Notes: a model not told the origin generated them from the letters alone. A stretch of DNA of 64,000 nucleotides from SIG603 sp963621245 (GCA_963621245.1 CAVFCW010000009.1:13319-77318), one strand, 5' to 3'. Counted from the stretch's first letter, positions 9,501 to 16,553 are shown. A program made the numbers and translations.

Positions 9501-11064
9501 CAACAATCTTCTTCTGAATCTCGCTGCTTGTATGATCCTGATTCTTCCAGTTGTCTCCGTCCTTTGCAACAACGGTATTTTCAACCTTTGTATAACCGTT
9601 TGAAGAGTGGTCGATATCGCTTACATCAACGGTATAAGTCACGGTATAAGAACCGTTAGCGTCAAGCTTGGGAAGAACAAGATTTAAGTTCTTATCATTA
9701 ATTTCTTTACTTGTGGGCTCTACGGTTTTTCCGTCACCGTCCACAATCGTAACATTATTTTTATCGATTGAAACGCCGTTCAAGCCCTGATAATAAATGC
9801 TGTCCTGAATCTTAACGACATCATCCGTACCTGTTGTGGATGTGGCAACAACAGTGTAAGTGATTTTTCCGTTATTTACTTCACTTGCGGTTTTCTTTAC
9901 CTGAAGATCGCTGGTCTCTTTCTTCGGCACTATATTATAAGTAGGGCCGTCATCCTTGAACTTGATAACCGTGCTCTCTCCGTCGCCTGTTTTCTTAGCG
10001 GTACCGCTTATGGTGAGAGAGCCTTGGAAGTCATCGTTTGTAGCAAGGAACTTCTGGTTGAACATAATCTGAACGTGACCGTCGGTACTTACCTTATAAA
10101 TACCCCAAGAATCCTCAGCGCTTGTTCCGCCGTAGGTTACACTGCCTATCGTACCTCCTATGTAGCCGTCCGTAAACTGGGTAATCGAGAATCCCTCGGG
10201 AAGGTCATAAAGGAGAACATTCTTTTGCTCGGTAACATTTGAGTGAGGTATCGAATAAGTGAGGTCAAGCTTAATTTTGTCGCCGTCCGTGAGTGTATCG
10301 CCGTCTTTAAGCTCCACCCAACTTGATTGACCGTTCGGCAACTTAGAAAGCTTGAAGTTCAACTCGCTCGCAATACCATCGATGCCCTGGCTGTTATGCT
10401 CGTTCTCATCGATCTCGGTATCCTTGTCGATAACGAGATCATCGTCCTGAGCGGAAATGCCGTTCTCGTCATCGGAGCTTTCTTCATTCTCGGAAGAATT
10501 TGCGTTCTCGGCTTTGTTTGCATTATTTGCGCTGTTAGCGTTGTTTGAGCTGTTCGAATTATCGTTGTTCGCAGGCTCAATGTCGTTCACAAGGCAATCT
10601 GCCGAGTGCACGTGAGGAGTTTTGTCACAAACAAGCTTGTAGCAAGAAGCGTCGTGAACGTGTACGGGAGCCGAAATCGTCTCGGTGTAAAGCTCATCGC
10701 CTTCACCCTCTGTGCTCTCTGCCGACTGAGCGTTAATCTGCTCGTTGTAGGCATTAAGCTCCTGATTGTAAGCGTCAGCCGCCGTGAGTGTGCCCAAATC
10801 GCCGTCCTCGTAAAGAGTGGCGAAATCCAAATCGCCGTCCTCTCCGTCAAGTCCGCAAACAAGCTCGTAGCACGATTTGTCATGCGTGTGCTCCTCCTGC
10901 CCGCAGATATAATCAGCCGTTGCGGCAATACCGACGCCGGCAAGCTCACGGTTAACAACCAGTGAAGTCAGGAGCGACAGGCACAAAAACATAGCTATAA
11001 AGCGGTTACGCCTCTTGTGGTTCTTTTCGAACCTTGTGACATAATCTTTAACAACTGTTTTCAT
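6550..11064 (-). CDS. Large pilus tip adhesin with repeated Ig-like/isopeptide domains, LPNTG-anchored
   Basis: 1504 aa. N-terminal basic region and signal/TM segment (about 22-48), then Cys/His motifs HTHDKSCY (about 58-65), HVHDASCY and HVHSADCL (about 130-155), and an Asn/Ser/Glu-rich low-complexity linker (about 160-215). The middle (about 220-1110) repeats a roughly 130-150-aa DUF11/Cna-like module (for example ITVNPDKAQNVAGDWSITD and VTINPAGETLNAGNPLTLTD). Then come a SpaA/Cna_B domain with E-box YYLKETKAPTGY (about 1125-1215) and a last Cna_B domain split by a repeat-like insertion. LPNTG is at 1467-1471. First structural gene of the pilus island, the usual place of the tip adhesin. 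The ligand cannot be read from sequence. Confidence 0.9.
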   Translation of the reverse strand: MKTVVKDYVTRFEKNHKRRNRFIAMFLCLSLLTSLVVNRELAGVGIAATADYICGQEEHTHDKSCYELVCGLDGEDGDLDFATLYEDGDLGTLTAADAYNQELNAYNEQINAQSAESTEGEGDELYTETISAPVHVHDASCYKLVCDKTPHVHSADCLVNDIEPANNDNSNSSNNANSANNANKAENANSSENEESSDDENGISAQDDDLVIDKDTEIDENEHNSQGIDGIASELNFKLSKLPNGQSSWVELKDGDTLTDGDKIKLDLTYSIPHSNVTEQKNVLLYDLPEGFSITQFTDGYIGGTIGSVTYGGTSAEDSWGIYKVSTDGHVQIMFNQKFLATNDDFQGSLTISGTAKKTGDGESTVIKFKDDGPTYNIVPKKETSDLQVKKTASEVNNGKITYTVVATSTTGTDDVVKIQDSIYYQGLNGVSIDKNNVTIVDGDGKTVEPTSKEINDKNLNLVLPKLDANGSYTVTYTVDVSDIDHSSNGYTKVENTVVAKDGDNWKNQDHTSSEIQKKIVEKSGSVNETKTGINWTITVNPDKAQNVAGDWSITDTLDGTNIDWSKVTNLSVKKYDTNGQSTDLTSEFVNNNYSKIHVDNGCSYTITYTTPVTASDETVTKTNKVVVDVPDKGKYEDDSTIGVLPTDFFPSKQANGESQEVTGTTQRSQQWKITFNPTAGTDTPIVVTDKLTKDDGTFDENVHWTTISEVKNWFVSQSNLEYSVDSVVGSDANGNTISDENAKIVSFVLTLKPNSTWSGKTINAYYYSIFETKDLDSDESITIKNTAKSNDIERESTTTFTKKGDFKKRLKLDGKYQESGYTVDYDKLDDKKLSYTIYVKPDTTDEITITDTLPEGVELSASDVKVSIVDKPFYDWEYKSDSYGNYNLNDAANKPVITVKNNVLTVVLPSGRPTELTSSNNTLGYYIDYTVMITDEYWENLKNGSKDYLNIAKWGDKTAENQTTIKKTTEVLEKAGEQVKDGSGKLTNDIRYYVTINPAGETLNAGNPLTLTDKLTTSNGVKVSVDLTKIKLYSYDESNSSNHCIGSLIDSDIFLSKFDESTNTLTMEIPDGTPLVLSYVYTIENWNSQTLSSFSNSVSLEGDTVIEKENKVEVKEADSAATVTKSNTLTIVKVDEDRYQKTLEGAEFDVYKYSDSAWGKINDTSLVTNSAGTASLKLTNITRNTLYYLKETKAPTGYTLGTKLWYFVPLDSGTTADSWASSNSNLLKSEGITKDDILFISYNSYGTIYVPNKLGTLQVKKLWFDFNGNEVSGTKDIQVQLYQNTKHLNYKTVTVVAQYNDFTSTYDSVEYQVSPGTEFTLSTSGYWNDISYKMNGTVTKVSHSGGASSWSAGTIDDDVTIYASFQWGMSASTMKATYTKAKWVSDDAVAYGEPVTLNTSNSYTYKWENLPATKEVNGKILDVYYTVEELNPDSTYNVTYVNNTGIQSGVITVNNKKNTESEPYKLPNTGGTGTTPYLFGGLATMAASLTVIYFKRRKGKGEA

Positions 11065-11267
11065 TACCTTTACCTCTCAATAAAAATCCTAAACGATCAA
11101 AAGTGAAAGACAGAAACTTTATCTCTATCGGAAAATCCGAGAGTTAACAGTTATTTAATTTTACACGCCAAACACACACAAAGAAAGTGTTGCTGTGTGC
11201 TTTTTGGCATGTTTAGAAAGAAAGTGATGTGAAAGTGAAAATGTGAAAGTGAATTTATAATCATCTG

Positions 11268-11855
11268 TCAGGTTATAGTTGAAAATCTCTCAAACGGCCA
11301 AACTCTCAAAAAGACCTTGCCGACTATTTGAGTTTTCTCTATACACCCAATAGAAGAATTTCTCGAATCTATCGATACGCTTCTGTGGTCGCCGAGAACG
11401 AAGTATCTGTTTTCGGGAACCTGATACGGAAAGTTGATGTTGCACTCGCCCAGTGCGAGTTCATCGACATACGGCTCATCGAGCCTTTCGCCGTTGACGC
11501 TTACGTTTCCGTCCTCGTCAATATCGATTATATCGCCGGGCATACCGATTATTCGCTTGATAAGCAGTTTGTTCTGCCAGCTGAAACTGACAAGCTCGCC
11601 CGTTGAGTAGTTGTTGTTCTTCACAAGCAGGAGAATATCCTGATCGTAAAGCGTCGGCTCCATGCTTGTGCCCGAAACCTTGAGCACGGGAAAAATGAGC
11701 GTTGCGAGAAGCACCGCGACCGCAGCCACAACCAACACGGCGCCGATTGTGCTTGTAAGCACACGCCTGTATCTTTTCTTATAAGCCAAGCGGTCTCTTT
11801 CCTTGGTAACCTCGTCAAGCGACGGAATTGCCGCTTTAACTATTTTATCTTCCAT
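11268..11855 (-). CDS. lepB: Signal peptidase I (pilus-island dedicated)
   Basis: 195 aa type I signal peptidase with one membrane helix (about 35-58). The Ser-Lys dyad is intact: S64 in SGTSMEPTL and K100 in LLIKRIIGMPGD; box E-like GDHRSVSIDSR follows near residue 150. It would remove signal peptides of exported proteins, most simply the pilins coded just downstream. SipA/LepA-type proteins occupy the same place in streptococcal pilus islands, where some have lost the catalytic dyad and act as chaperones; here both residues are present. Its ATG overlaps the preceding gene's TGA (TGATG), so it is translationally coupled. Confidence 0.92.
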   Translation of the reverse strand: MEDKIVKAAIPSLDEVTKERDRLAYKKRYRRVLTSTIGAVLVVAAVAVLLATLIFPVLKVSGTSMEPTLYDQDILLLVKNNNYSTGELVSFSWQNKLLIKRIIGMPGDIIDIDEDGNVSVNGERLDEPYVDELALGECNINFPYQVPENRYFVLGDHRSVSIDSRNSSIGCIEKTQIVGKVFLRVWPFERFSTIT

Positions 11856-12148
11856 CAGCTCTCACCCCCGCCGTTTGCGTCGGCTAAAAGCTTCTCGTAT
11901 TTTTCCTTGAGGCTTTTGGCTGAAAGTATATATTCCTCTGCCGCCTTGTCGGCTTTCGCAAAAACATCGTTGAGCGTGAGTGCCGCCTCGGCGATAGAGC
12001 CGGAATTCTCTATTTTAATTTCGCGATCCCGAAGCTTTTCTTCAAGTTCGTTTTTTTCTTTTTCAAGCCGCTCGTTGTCTCCTTCGAGGGCATAGATAAT
12101 CTCGATGAGCTCCGAACGGCTCATTCTTCTGAGTTCCTTGTTTGCCAT
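11855..12148 (-). CDS. Small coiled-coil protein, first gene of the pilus operon
   Basis: 97 aa, highly charged, no signal peptide and no membrane segment. Residues about 20-50 form a Glu/Lys heptad coiled coil (LEKEKNELEEKLRDREIKI); the N-terminus RMSRSELIEIIYALEGDNERL resembles the start of small coiled-coil proteins that sit beside signal peptidase in clostridial pilus loci (sometimes annotated 'DNA repair protein' without evidence). AAGGAATAG precedes the ATG. A cytoplasmic scaffold or regulator is possible but no function can be assigned. Confidence 0.82.
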   Translation of the reverse strand: MANKELRRMSRSELIEIIYALEGDNERLEKEKNELEEKLRDREIKIENSGSIAEAALTLNDVFAKADKAAEEYILSAKSLKEKYEKLLADANGGGES

Positions 12149-12180
12149 CTATTCCTTTTTCGTACAAGTATCCGATAAAG

Positions 12181-12194
12181 TTAGCATTTGCTAA
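12181..12194. promoter_or_regulatory. Palindrome in the pilus operon leader (possible operator)
   Basis: TTAGCA-TT-TGCTAA, a perfect 14-base palindrome lying between the predicted transcription start (about 12223) and the first gene of the pilus operon. Position and symmetry suit a repressor site; no protein can be named. Confidence 0.35.
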
Positions 12195-12229
12195 AGTTTA
12201 TATTAAAACATCCAGTCTTTTGCATCCTA

Positions 12230-12257
12230 ATTTTACCATGTTTAATTAAATTGTCAA
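12230..12257 (-). promoter_or_regulatory. Sigma-A-type promoter of the pilus operon
   Basis: Minus strand TTGACA, 16-base spacer, TAAAAT, with TG one base before the -10 (extended -10). It lies 82 bases upstream of the coiled-coil gene and is the best promoter in the upstream region. Confidence 0.65.
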
Positions 12258-12565
12258 ATTCAACTTATTAAAGCGTTAAATTTCTGATTATGCAACATTT
12301 TTGCACTTTGTTTAAATTCAATTTTAAACACTATTTTAAATTAAATTCTCAAATTAGCCTTTACTTTAAAACCAAGCACAATTATTGCTGTTTATTTAAA
12401 TTTAAGTTTCGAGCAAATGCAAAATTGTTTTATTTAAACTTAAATCAATATAGTGTTTACCAAAACCATATACATCAAAATAGTGTAAAAAATCCACAAA
12501 TTAGTCAAAGCTAACGAAATGTTAAATTTCTGTAAAATTCTAAAATGCTTCTTTAACGGCAAAAA
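12258..12565. other. AT-rich gene-free region upstream of the pilus promoter
   Basis: About 300 bases, very rich in A and T, carrying many TTTAAA-centred short palindromes (TTTAAATT, TTTTAAAC, ATTTAAAT and variants). The open frames here are low-complexity (Phe/Asn/Lys) without ribosome binding sites and are not genes. It may serve as upstream regulatory or bent DNA for the pilus operon, but no specific site can be proved. Confidence 0.5.
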
Positions 12566-12598
12566 AATCAACCCTTAATTCAAAATTAAGAGCTGATT
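12561..12598 (-). terminator. Terminator after the DUF554 gene
   Basis: Minus strand AATCA...CTTAATT-TTG-AATTAAG...TGATT hairpin (7-bp inner stem, 5-bp outer stem) followed by TTTTTTT. It starts about 22 bases after the DUF554 stop codon and ends the barnase-to-DUF554 gene cluster. Confidence 0.75.
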
Positions 12599-12619
12599 AA
12601 AGGTCAAAATATCGATTTA

Positions 12620-13315
12620 TTACATTCCTATCGCAGTCCAAAGCATACTGAACGGCATTACCAAAATGAGCGCCGGCATCATATCCACAATAGGCATATT
12701 TTTGATTTTTGCCACACGAAGGCCCGCCGCCATTGTCAGCACGCCGCCAAGACCGGAGAGGTCGGCAAACATGGTGTCCGTGAGGAACGGCGCCACAAGC
12801 TTGCCCACGCCGAAAAGCGCAAGAAAAATTACAATTTGCGGAAAAGGAATTGCAACGGTAGAAAAACCGAGAGTGGAGGCAAAAACGAGCGCCGTAAAGA
12901 AATCGAGAACAGCCTTTGAGAAAAGCAAGCTCGGATCTCCTGCGATTGCCTCTGTGAGAACGCTGTACCAGCCGAATCCCGAACAGCAGAAAAGAGCGAC
13001 AACCGTTATGTACATATCCATATCGACATGTTCGCCGCCGAGATGAAGCACCTTAACAAGGCCCTTAAAGAATTGCTGAGTGTGCTTTTCGAGATGAATG
13101 AGCGTGCCGATGAGCAAACCGACGAGCATGGCAAGCACGACGGGAGTCATGGAGTGAACTTTCACTATCGAGTTAATTCCGATACCCATAGAGCAAATAC
13201 CGAATGCAAGCGGCAGAGAGTTTTTAACTCTCTCGGGGAGCAGTTTTCCGAGGGGAGCACCGCAAAGACAACCTAAAAGAACAGCAGCTACGTTTGTTAA
13301 TACACCTATTGGCAT
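12620..13315 (-). CDS. DUF554 family integral membrane protein
   Basis: 231 aa with about seven hydrophobic segments. It matches the DUF554 (YdfK/YqgA-like) family by its N-terminal pattern (PIGVLTNVAAVLLGCLCGAPLGKLLP), the central GIGINSIVKVHSMTPVVLAMLVG and the C-terminal PALILVMPFS. The family is a putative transporter of unknown substrate. CGGAGG lies before the ATG. Last gene of the 16491-12620 cluster, 23 bases after the esterase gene. Confidence 0.88.
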   Translation of the reverse strand: MPIGVLTNVAAVLLGCLCGAPLGKLLPERVKNSLPLAFGICSMGIGINSIVKVHSMTPVVLAMLVGLLIGTLIHLEKHTQQFFKGLVKVLHLGGEHVDMDMYITVVALFCCSGFGWYSVLTEAIAGDPSLLFSKAVLDFFTALVFASTLGFSTVAIPFPQIVIFLALFGVGKLVAPFLTDTMFADLSGLGGVLTMAAGLRVAKIKNMPIVDMMPALILVMPFSMLWTAIGM

Positions 13316-13338
13316 TTTTTATCCTCCGATTATTTATT

Positions 13339-13989
13339 TTAATCTTCCAAACGGGAAATTACCCATTTTATTCCGTCTGCAAGGCGTTTGTCGGCATCGA
13401 CAAAATGATTGCCGGGAACAGACTTAAATATAATATCACATTTATCAGAATTTATCGATAAAATTGAGAGAATTTTTTCGGTACAATCGAGAACCGAAGC
13501 CATTCTTGGGTTTTTGGAGTGATTTTCTTTGTCGCCGAGTGAAAAGTAGCCGTGCTTTACATTTTCGCTCAGGGCGTTTTCACTCACGTAATCGACAAAA
13601 CCGTCAAACCACATCGACCCCGAGCATGAGGCGAATGCGCAAAATTCGTCCGTATTGAAACAAGTCCAGAGTGAAAAGAGCCCCGCAAGCGAGTAACCGC
13701 AGATAAATCTCTTATGCGGAAGGTTTTGGATAGAAGGAATAACTTCATTTTCCAAAAAATCGAGAAGCTCCCTTGCGTTTCCGCCGAAGTCCTCGCCTTT
13801 TTTGAAAACCTTTTCGGCTTTCCACGGGGATAAATCACGGTTCCAGTCTATTCCGCCCACGGCTATGAGCATGAGATTTTCGTCGTTTATCTCATCGTAA
13901 ATCTTTTCTGCGTTATCCTCTTCACCTATAAGAAAGCAAGCCTTGTCGGCTTGCCCGCTTTTACATATTGTCTTTACCGAGTACTTCAT
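13339..13989 (-). CDS. Alpha/beta-hydrolase, esterase D-like
   Basis: 216 aa. The nucleophile elbow GYSLAG (Ser near residue 98), an acid in the SLGDKENHSK region and a late His in PGNHFVDAD form a plausible triad of an esterase/IroE-like hydrolase; no signal peptide, so cytoplasmic. The frame allows a start at 14007, but ATG at 13989 overlaps the upstream TGA (ATGA), the common arrangement for coupled translation. Substrate unknown. It lies between the SpoU methylase and DUF554 genes. Confidence 0.75.
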   Translation of the reverse strand: MKYSVKTICKSGQADKACFLIGEEDNAEKIYDEINDENLMLIAVGGIDWNRDLSPWKAEKVFKKGEDFGGNARELLDFLENEVIPSIQNLPHKRFICGYSLAGLFSLWTCFNTDEFCAFASCSGSMWFDGFVDYVSENALSENVKHGYFSLGDKENHSKNPRMASVLDCTEKILSILSINSDKCDIIFKSVPGNHFVDADKRLADGIKWVISRLED

Positions 13990-14783
13990 CTTTTTCTTAA
14001 TTGCCAAAATGCCACTGCGCTTGCCGCCGCCACATTGAGCGAATCCACCCCGTGATACATCGGTATTTTAACGGTGTAGTCACATGCCGTTATGGTCTTG
14101 CGGCTTAATCCGTCTCCCTCTGCGCCGAGCACAACGCAAAGCTTTTCTTCGGAGTTAAGTTTCTCGTCATCAATGCTCACGGAATCGTCCGTCAAAGCCA
14201 TGGCGCAAGTCTTGAAGCCGTATTCCTTTAAAGCAGATGCATCTTCAATATATGTAAACGGAATCTGAAATACCGTGCCCATGCTGACTCTCACACTTCT
14301 CCTGTTGTAAGGATCGCAACAGCCCTTGGAGAGCAGAACGGCGTCCATGCCGAGTGCCGCCGCCGAGCGGAAAATAGCTCCGATGTTGGTGGAATCAACT
14401 ATTCCCTCCAAAACGGCAATTCTTGTTTTGCCCTCAACAATTTCGCCGAGGTCTTTTTCGGGCGGTCTTTTCATGGCACAGAGAACGCCTCTTGTCAGCT
14501 CGTATCCTGTAAGAGATGCGAGTGTTTCTCTTTCTCCCGTGTAAACGGGTACGTGTTCGCCCAGTCTTGCGATAATTTCTTTAGCCTGTCCGTCAAGATG
14601 CCTTTTCTCCGTCAGAAGAGCCGTAGGCACGTAGCCGTTATCGAGAGCGGTATTAATAACCTTTGGACTTTCCGCGATGAAAATTCCCTTTTCCGGTTCA
14701 AGTCGGTTTCTTAGTTGCGACTCGGTAAGTTTCCAGAAAACCGCAAGCTCGGGAGCGTTTATATCTTTTACTTCAATTATCAA
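13986..14783 (-). CDS. SpoU/TrmH-family RNA 2'-O-ribose methyltransferase
   Basis: 265 aa. N-terminal RNA-binding-like domain (about 1-110), then the SPOUT knot with its three motifs: NIGAIFRSAAALG (about 135-147), VLGAEGDGLS (about 218-227) and IPMYHGVDSLNVAAASAV (about 240-257). The family methylates 2'-O of rRNA or tRNA using S-adenosylmethionine; the exact site cannot be deduced. It is nine bases downstream of the DUF5662 gene and overlaps the esterase gene by four bases. Confidence 0.9.
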   Translation of the reverse strand: MIIEVKDINAPELAVFWKLTESQLRNRLEPEKGIFIAESPKVINTALDNGYVPTALLTEKRHLDGQAKEIIARLGEHVPVYTGERETLASLTGYELTRGVLCAMKRPPEKDLGEIVEGKTRIAVLEGIVDSTNIGAIFRSAAALGMDAVLLSKGCCDPYNRRSVRVSMGTVFQIPFTYIEDASALKEYGFKTCAMALTDDSVSIDDEKLNSEEKLCVVLGAEGDGLSRKTITACDYTVKIPMYHGVDSLNVAAASAVAFWQLRKR

Positions 14784-14792
14784 GCTTTTACC

Positions 14793-15326
14793 TCACTTTT
14801 TAAGTAAATCGTGCTTCATATACGAGAAAACGGCGTCCTCCCCCTCATCACGAAGCTTGACAAGACAAGTCTCGAGAAGTTCTCTCGTTTCGGGATGCAT
14901 GAGAAGATGTCCTCTTCCACGGTAATAGTATTCCCACGGGTCGCTGTCTTTGTACGCCTTTCCTTTATATGTCTTGCTTGCGGCAATTCTGTCGCATACC
15001 ATTTCCACAACATATTTTGTCGGCATTTTCATTCCGGCAAGCGGTGCGCCCTCCTCGGTGGAATAATCAATCCAGTACTCGAGGTGGTGTTTGTTTCTAC
15101 CCTTGTGATGAAGCCATGCGGTGCTAAGTCCCTCGGCTTGTCGCTGGGCGTTGTTCGGGCTTTGCGTGCCCTGATAGTACTTTGCGCCGCTCCAAAACTC
15201 CACGGGACTCAATTTTGAAAAATCGTGCATAATTCCCTGACGGTAAAGTCCGCACCGAAAGCAGTTTTTCATAACAAGGTTGTGGTGATGGGTGATAGTT
15301 TTAAGATGCTTAACGGGATGCCACAT
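14793..15326 (-). CDS. DUF5662 family protein
   Basis: 177 aa, rich in His, Tyr and charged residues, no signal peptide. The pattern HHNLVMKNCFRCGLYRQGIMHDFSKLS and the later WLHHKGRNKHHLEYWIDY match the DUF5662 family; clustered His/Asp (HDFSK, HHKGRNKHH) suggest a metal-binding, HD-like helical protein, but no activity is established. AAGGTGAGAAT before the ATG is a good ribosome binding site. Nine-base gaps to both neighbours place it inside the barnase/barstar cluster. Confidence 0.78.
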   Translation of the reverse strand: MWHPVKHLKTITHHHNLVMKNCFRCGLYRQGIMHDFSKLSPVEFWSGAKYYQGTQSPNNAQRQAEGLSTAWLHHKGRNKHHLEYWIDYSTEEGAPLAGMKMPTKYVVEMVCDRIAASKTYKGKAYKDSDPWEYYYRGRGHLLMHPETRELLETCLVKLRDEGEDAVFSYMKHDLLKK

Positions 15327-15335
15327 ATTCTCACC

Positions 15336-15941
15336 TTAAGCGTTCTGCATAAGCTCTATTTTCACTCCGTTGGGTAGTGCAATCCAGTGTGCGCCGTTGG
15401 GAAGCTGAGTGCATCCGTTTTCGAGTGCGTCAAGCACAACTGCGGGAACATCGTCCACTCCGAGTGAGATGTGATCGACGCTTGTGCCGTTCTCTTCGTC
15501 GGCTGTGAGCTCGTTTATCTGCACACCCTCGTTAAACCACAATTTTCTTGCGGGCGCTTCTCCCAAAGTGCGGTTTACCGTGAGACCGAAAAGCTCATCA
15601 AATAAAGCGACATACTTATCGTATTCATTTGTGCAGATACATACGTGATGAAGTCTGCCGTTTGCACCGCCCAAGAATTTAACGCTTAAATTCTCATTTT
15701 CCTCTGCGCTGTCGAGCAAAACTCTCTCGAATGAAGCGGCGTATTTCTCACCGAGAACCTCGCCCAAAGCGGATGATTCTCTGATTATCAGCTCGGTTTC
15801 CTCGTGGATATCTGTCAGCGCATCATGCAAAGCGTCGAGATTTTTTCCGCAGTACTCGGGAAGATTCAATTTAGCGGAAATATTATTAAATAAATCTTCT
15901 TTTGATGTTATGTTTTTTAACTTGATTAAAACTTTTTTCAT
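15336..15941 (-). CDS. Barstar-like RNase inhibitor fused to a VOC/glyoxalase-fold domain
   Basis: 201 aa. Residues 1-85 resemble barstar: LNLPEYCGKNLDALHDALTD corresponds to barstar's helix-2 region, keeping the two Asp residues that contact barnase (D36 and D40 here, D35 and D39 in barstar), while the Trp between them is His. Residues about 90-201 look like one vicinal-oxygen-chelate module (LHHVCICTNEYDKYVALFDELFGL; VDHISLGVDDV; a final KIELMQ). The frame opens upstream at 16007, but ATG 15941 has GGAG eight bases before it and lies one base after the barnase stop. It is predicted to be the cytoplasmic inhibitor of the adjacent secreted RNase; the role of the VOC part is unknown. Confidence 0.8.
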   Translation of the reverse strand: MKKVLIKLKNITSKEDLFNNISAKLNLPEYCGKNLDALHDALTDIHEETELIIRESSALGEVLGEKYAASFERVLLDSAEENENLSVKFLGGANGRLHHVCICTNEYDKYVALFDELFGLTVNRTLGEAPARKLWFNEGVQINELTADEENGTSVDHISLGVDDVPAVVLDALENGCTQLPNGAHWIALPNGVKIELMQNA

Positions 15942-15942
15942 A

Positions 15943-16491
15943 TTATTCTCCGTAAAGCTCTTCAAATGTTTCGTAGTGATCTTCTGTGTAATAAATAAGT
16001 CCGTCATTCGAAAAAACTATTCTCTTTTCTCCTCTTGAGGACTTGCCTTCTGTATCGATGTCGCACTCCTTGTAGGTTCTGCCGTCAGCTTCCGGCAAAA
16101 GTCCCTCATAGTTTCCGAACTTATCGCCGCCGATTGATTTTCCCGGAGCAACGCTCTCAAGGCTTCCACCCTCCCAACCGAGATTTTCAGCCTCTTTCTT
16201 CGTTATGTAGTTTGAGGGAAGTTTGCCGTAAAGGTGAATATAAAGTGCAACCTCGTCCTTTGAGTTATAGCTTCCGTCCTCGGGAAGAACCTGCATTGCC
16301 TCGTCAATTCCCGAGAGCTCGTCCTCCGTCAAAACTCCGCTGACAATTCCGTCAAGAACGCCCGAACTCTCACTCTCCGACGAATCGGAAGAGTTCGTAA
16401 CCTTTACAGATACCGAACACGCACTCAAAGCAAATACCGCAGCAAGTGCCAAAGAAATAATCACAAGATACTTTTTTAGTTTAGCTTTCAA
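15943..16491 (-). CDS. Secreted barnase-like ribonuclease (lipoprotein)
   Basis: 182 aa. Lipoprotein signal peptide with lipobox LSAC (C25), a Ser/Glu-rich linker (about 33-45), then a barnase/RNase N1-T1 fold domain from about residue 75. It matches barnase in LPSNYITKKEAENLGW, APGKSIGGDKFGNYEG, GRTYKECDI and the final DHYETF. Barnase K27, E73, R87 and H102 correspond to K98, E142, R157 and H172, so the catalytic base and acid are kept; barnase R59 is Tyr (Y128). The start is TTG at 16491 with GAGG seven bases upstream. It should cleave single-stranded RNA outside the membrane, or serve as an antibacterial toxin; the inhibitor gene follows one base later. Confidence 0.88.
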   Translation of the reverse strand: MKAKLKKYLVIISLALAAVFALSACSVSVKVTNSSDSSESESSGVLDGIVSGVLTEDELSGIDEAMQVLPEDGSYNSKDEVALYIHLYGKLPSNYITKKEAENLGWEGGSLESVAPGKSIGGDKFGNYEGLLPEADGRTYKECDIDTEGKSSRGEKRIVFSNDGLIYYTEDHYETFEELYGE

Positions 16492-16526
16492 TTAAATACC
16501 TCATTTCTTTCCGTATGATAAAGAGA

Positions 16527-16553
16527 GCCCCCGCCGAAAAGACCGGCGAGGGC
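16527..16553 (-). terminator. Hairpin between aroF and the barnase gene
   Basis: Stem GCCCCCGCCG / CGGCGAGGGC (one mismatch) with a seven-base loop. The following minus-strand bases are TCTCTTTATC, a poor T-run, so termination is probably partial and some read-through into the barnase operon is possible. Confidence 0.6.

Noticed and set aside
11855..12148. Assignment of the coiled-coil protein as a DNA repair protein
   Set aside because: Only coiled-coil composition supports it; no repair-family motif is visible.
12290..12514. 74-codon open frame in the AT-rich gap
   Set aside because: Low-complexity Phe/Asn/Lys product, no ribosome binding site, typical of AT-rich non-coding DNA.
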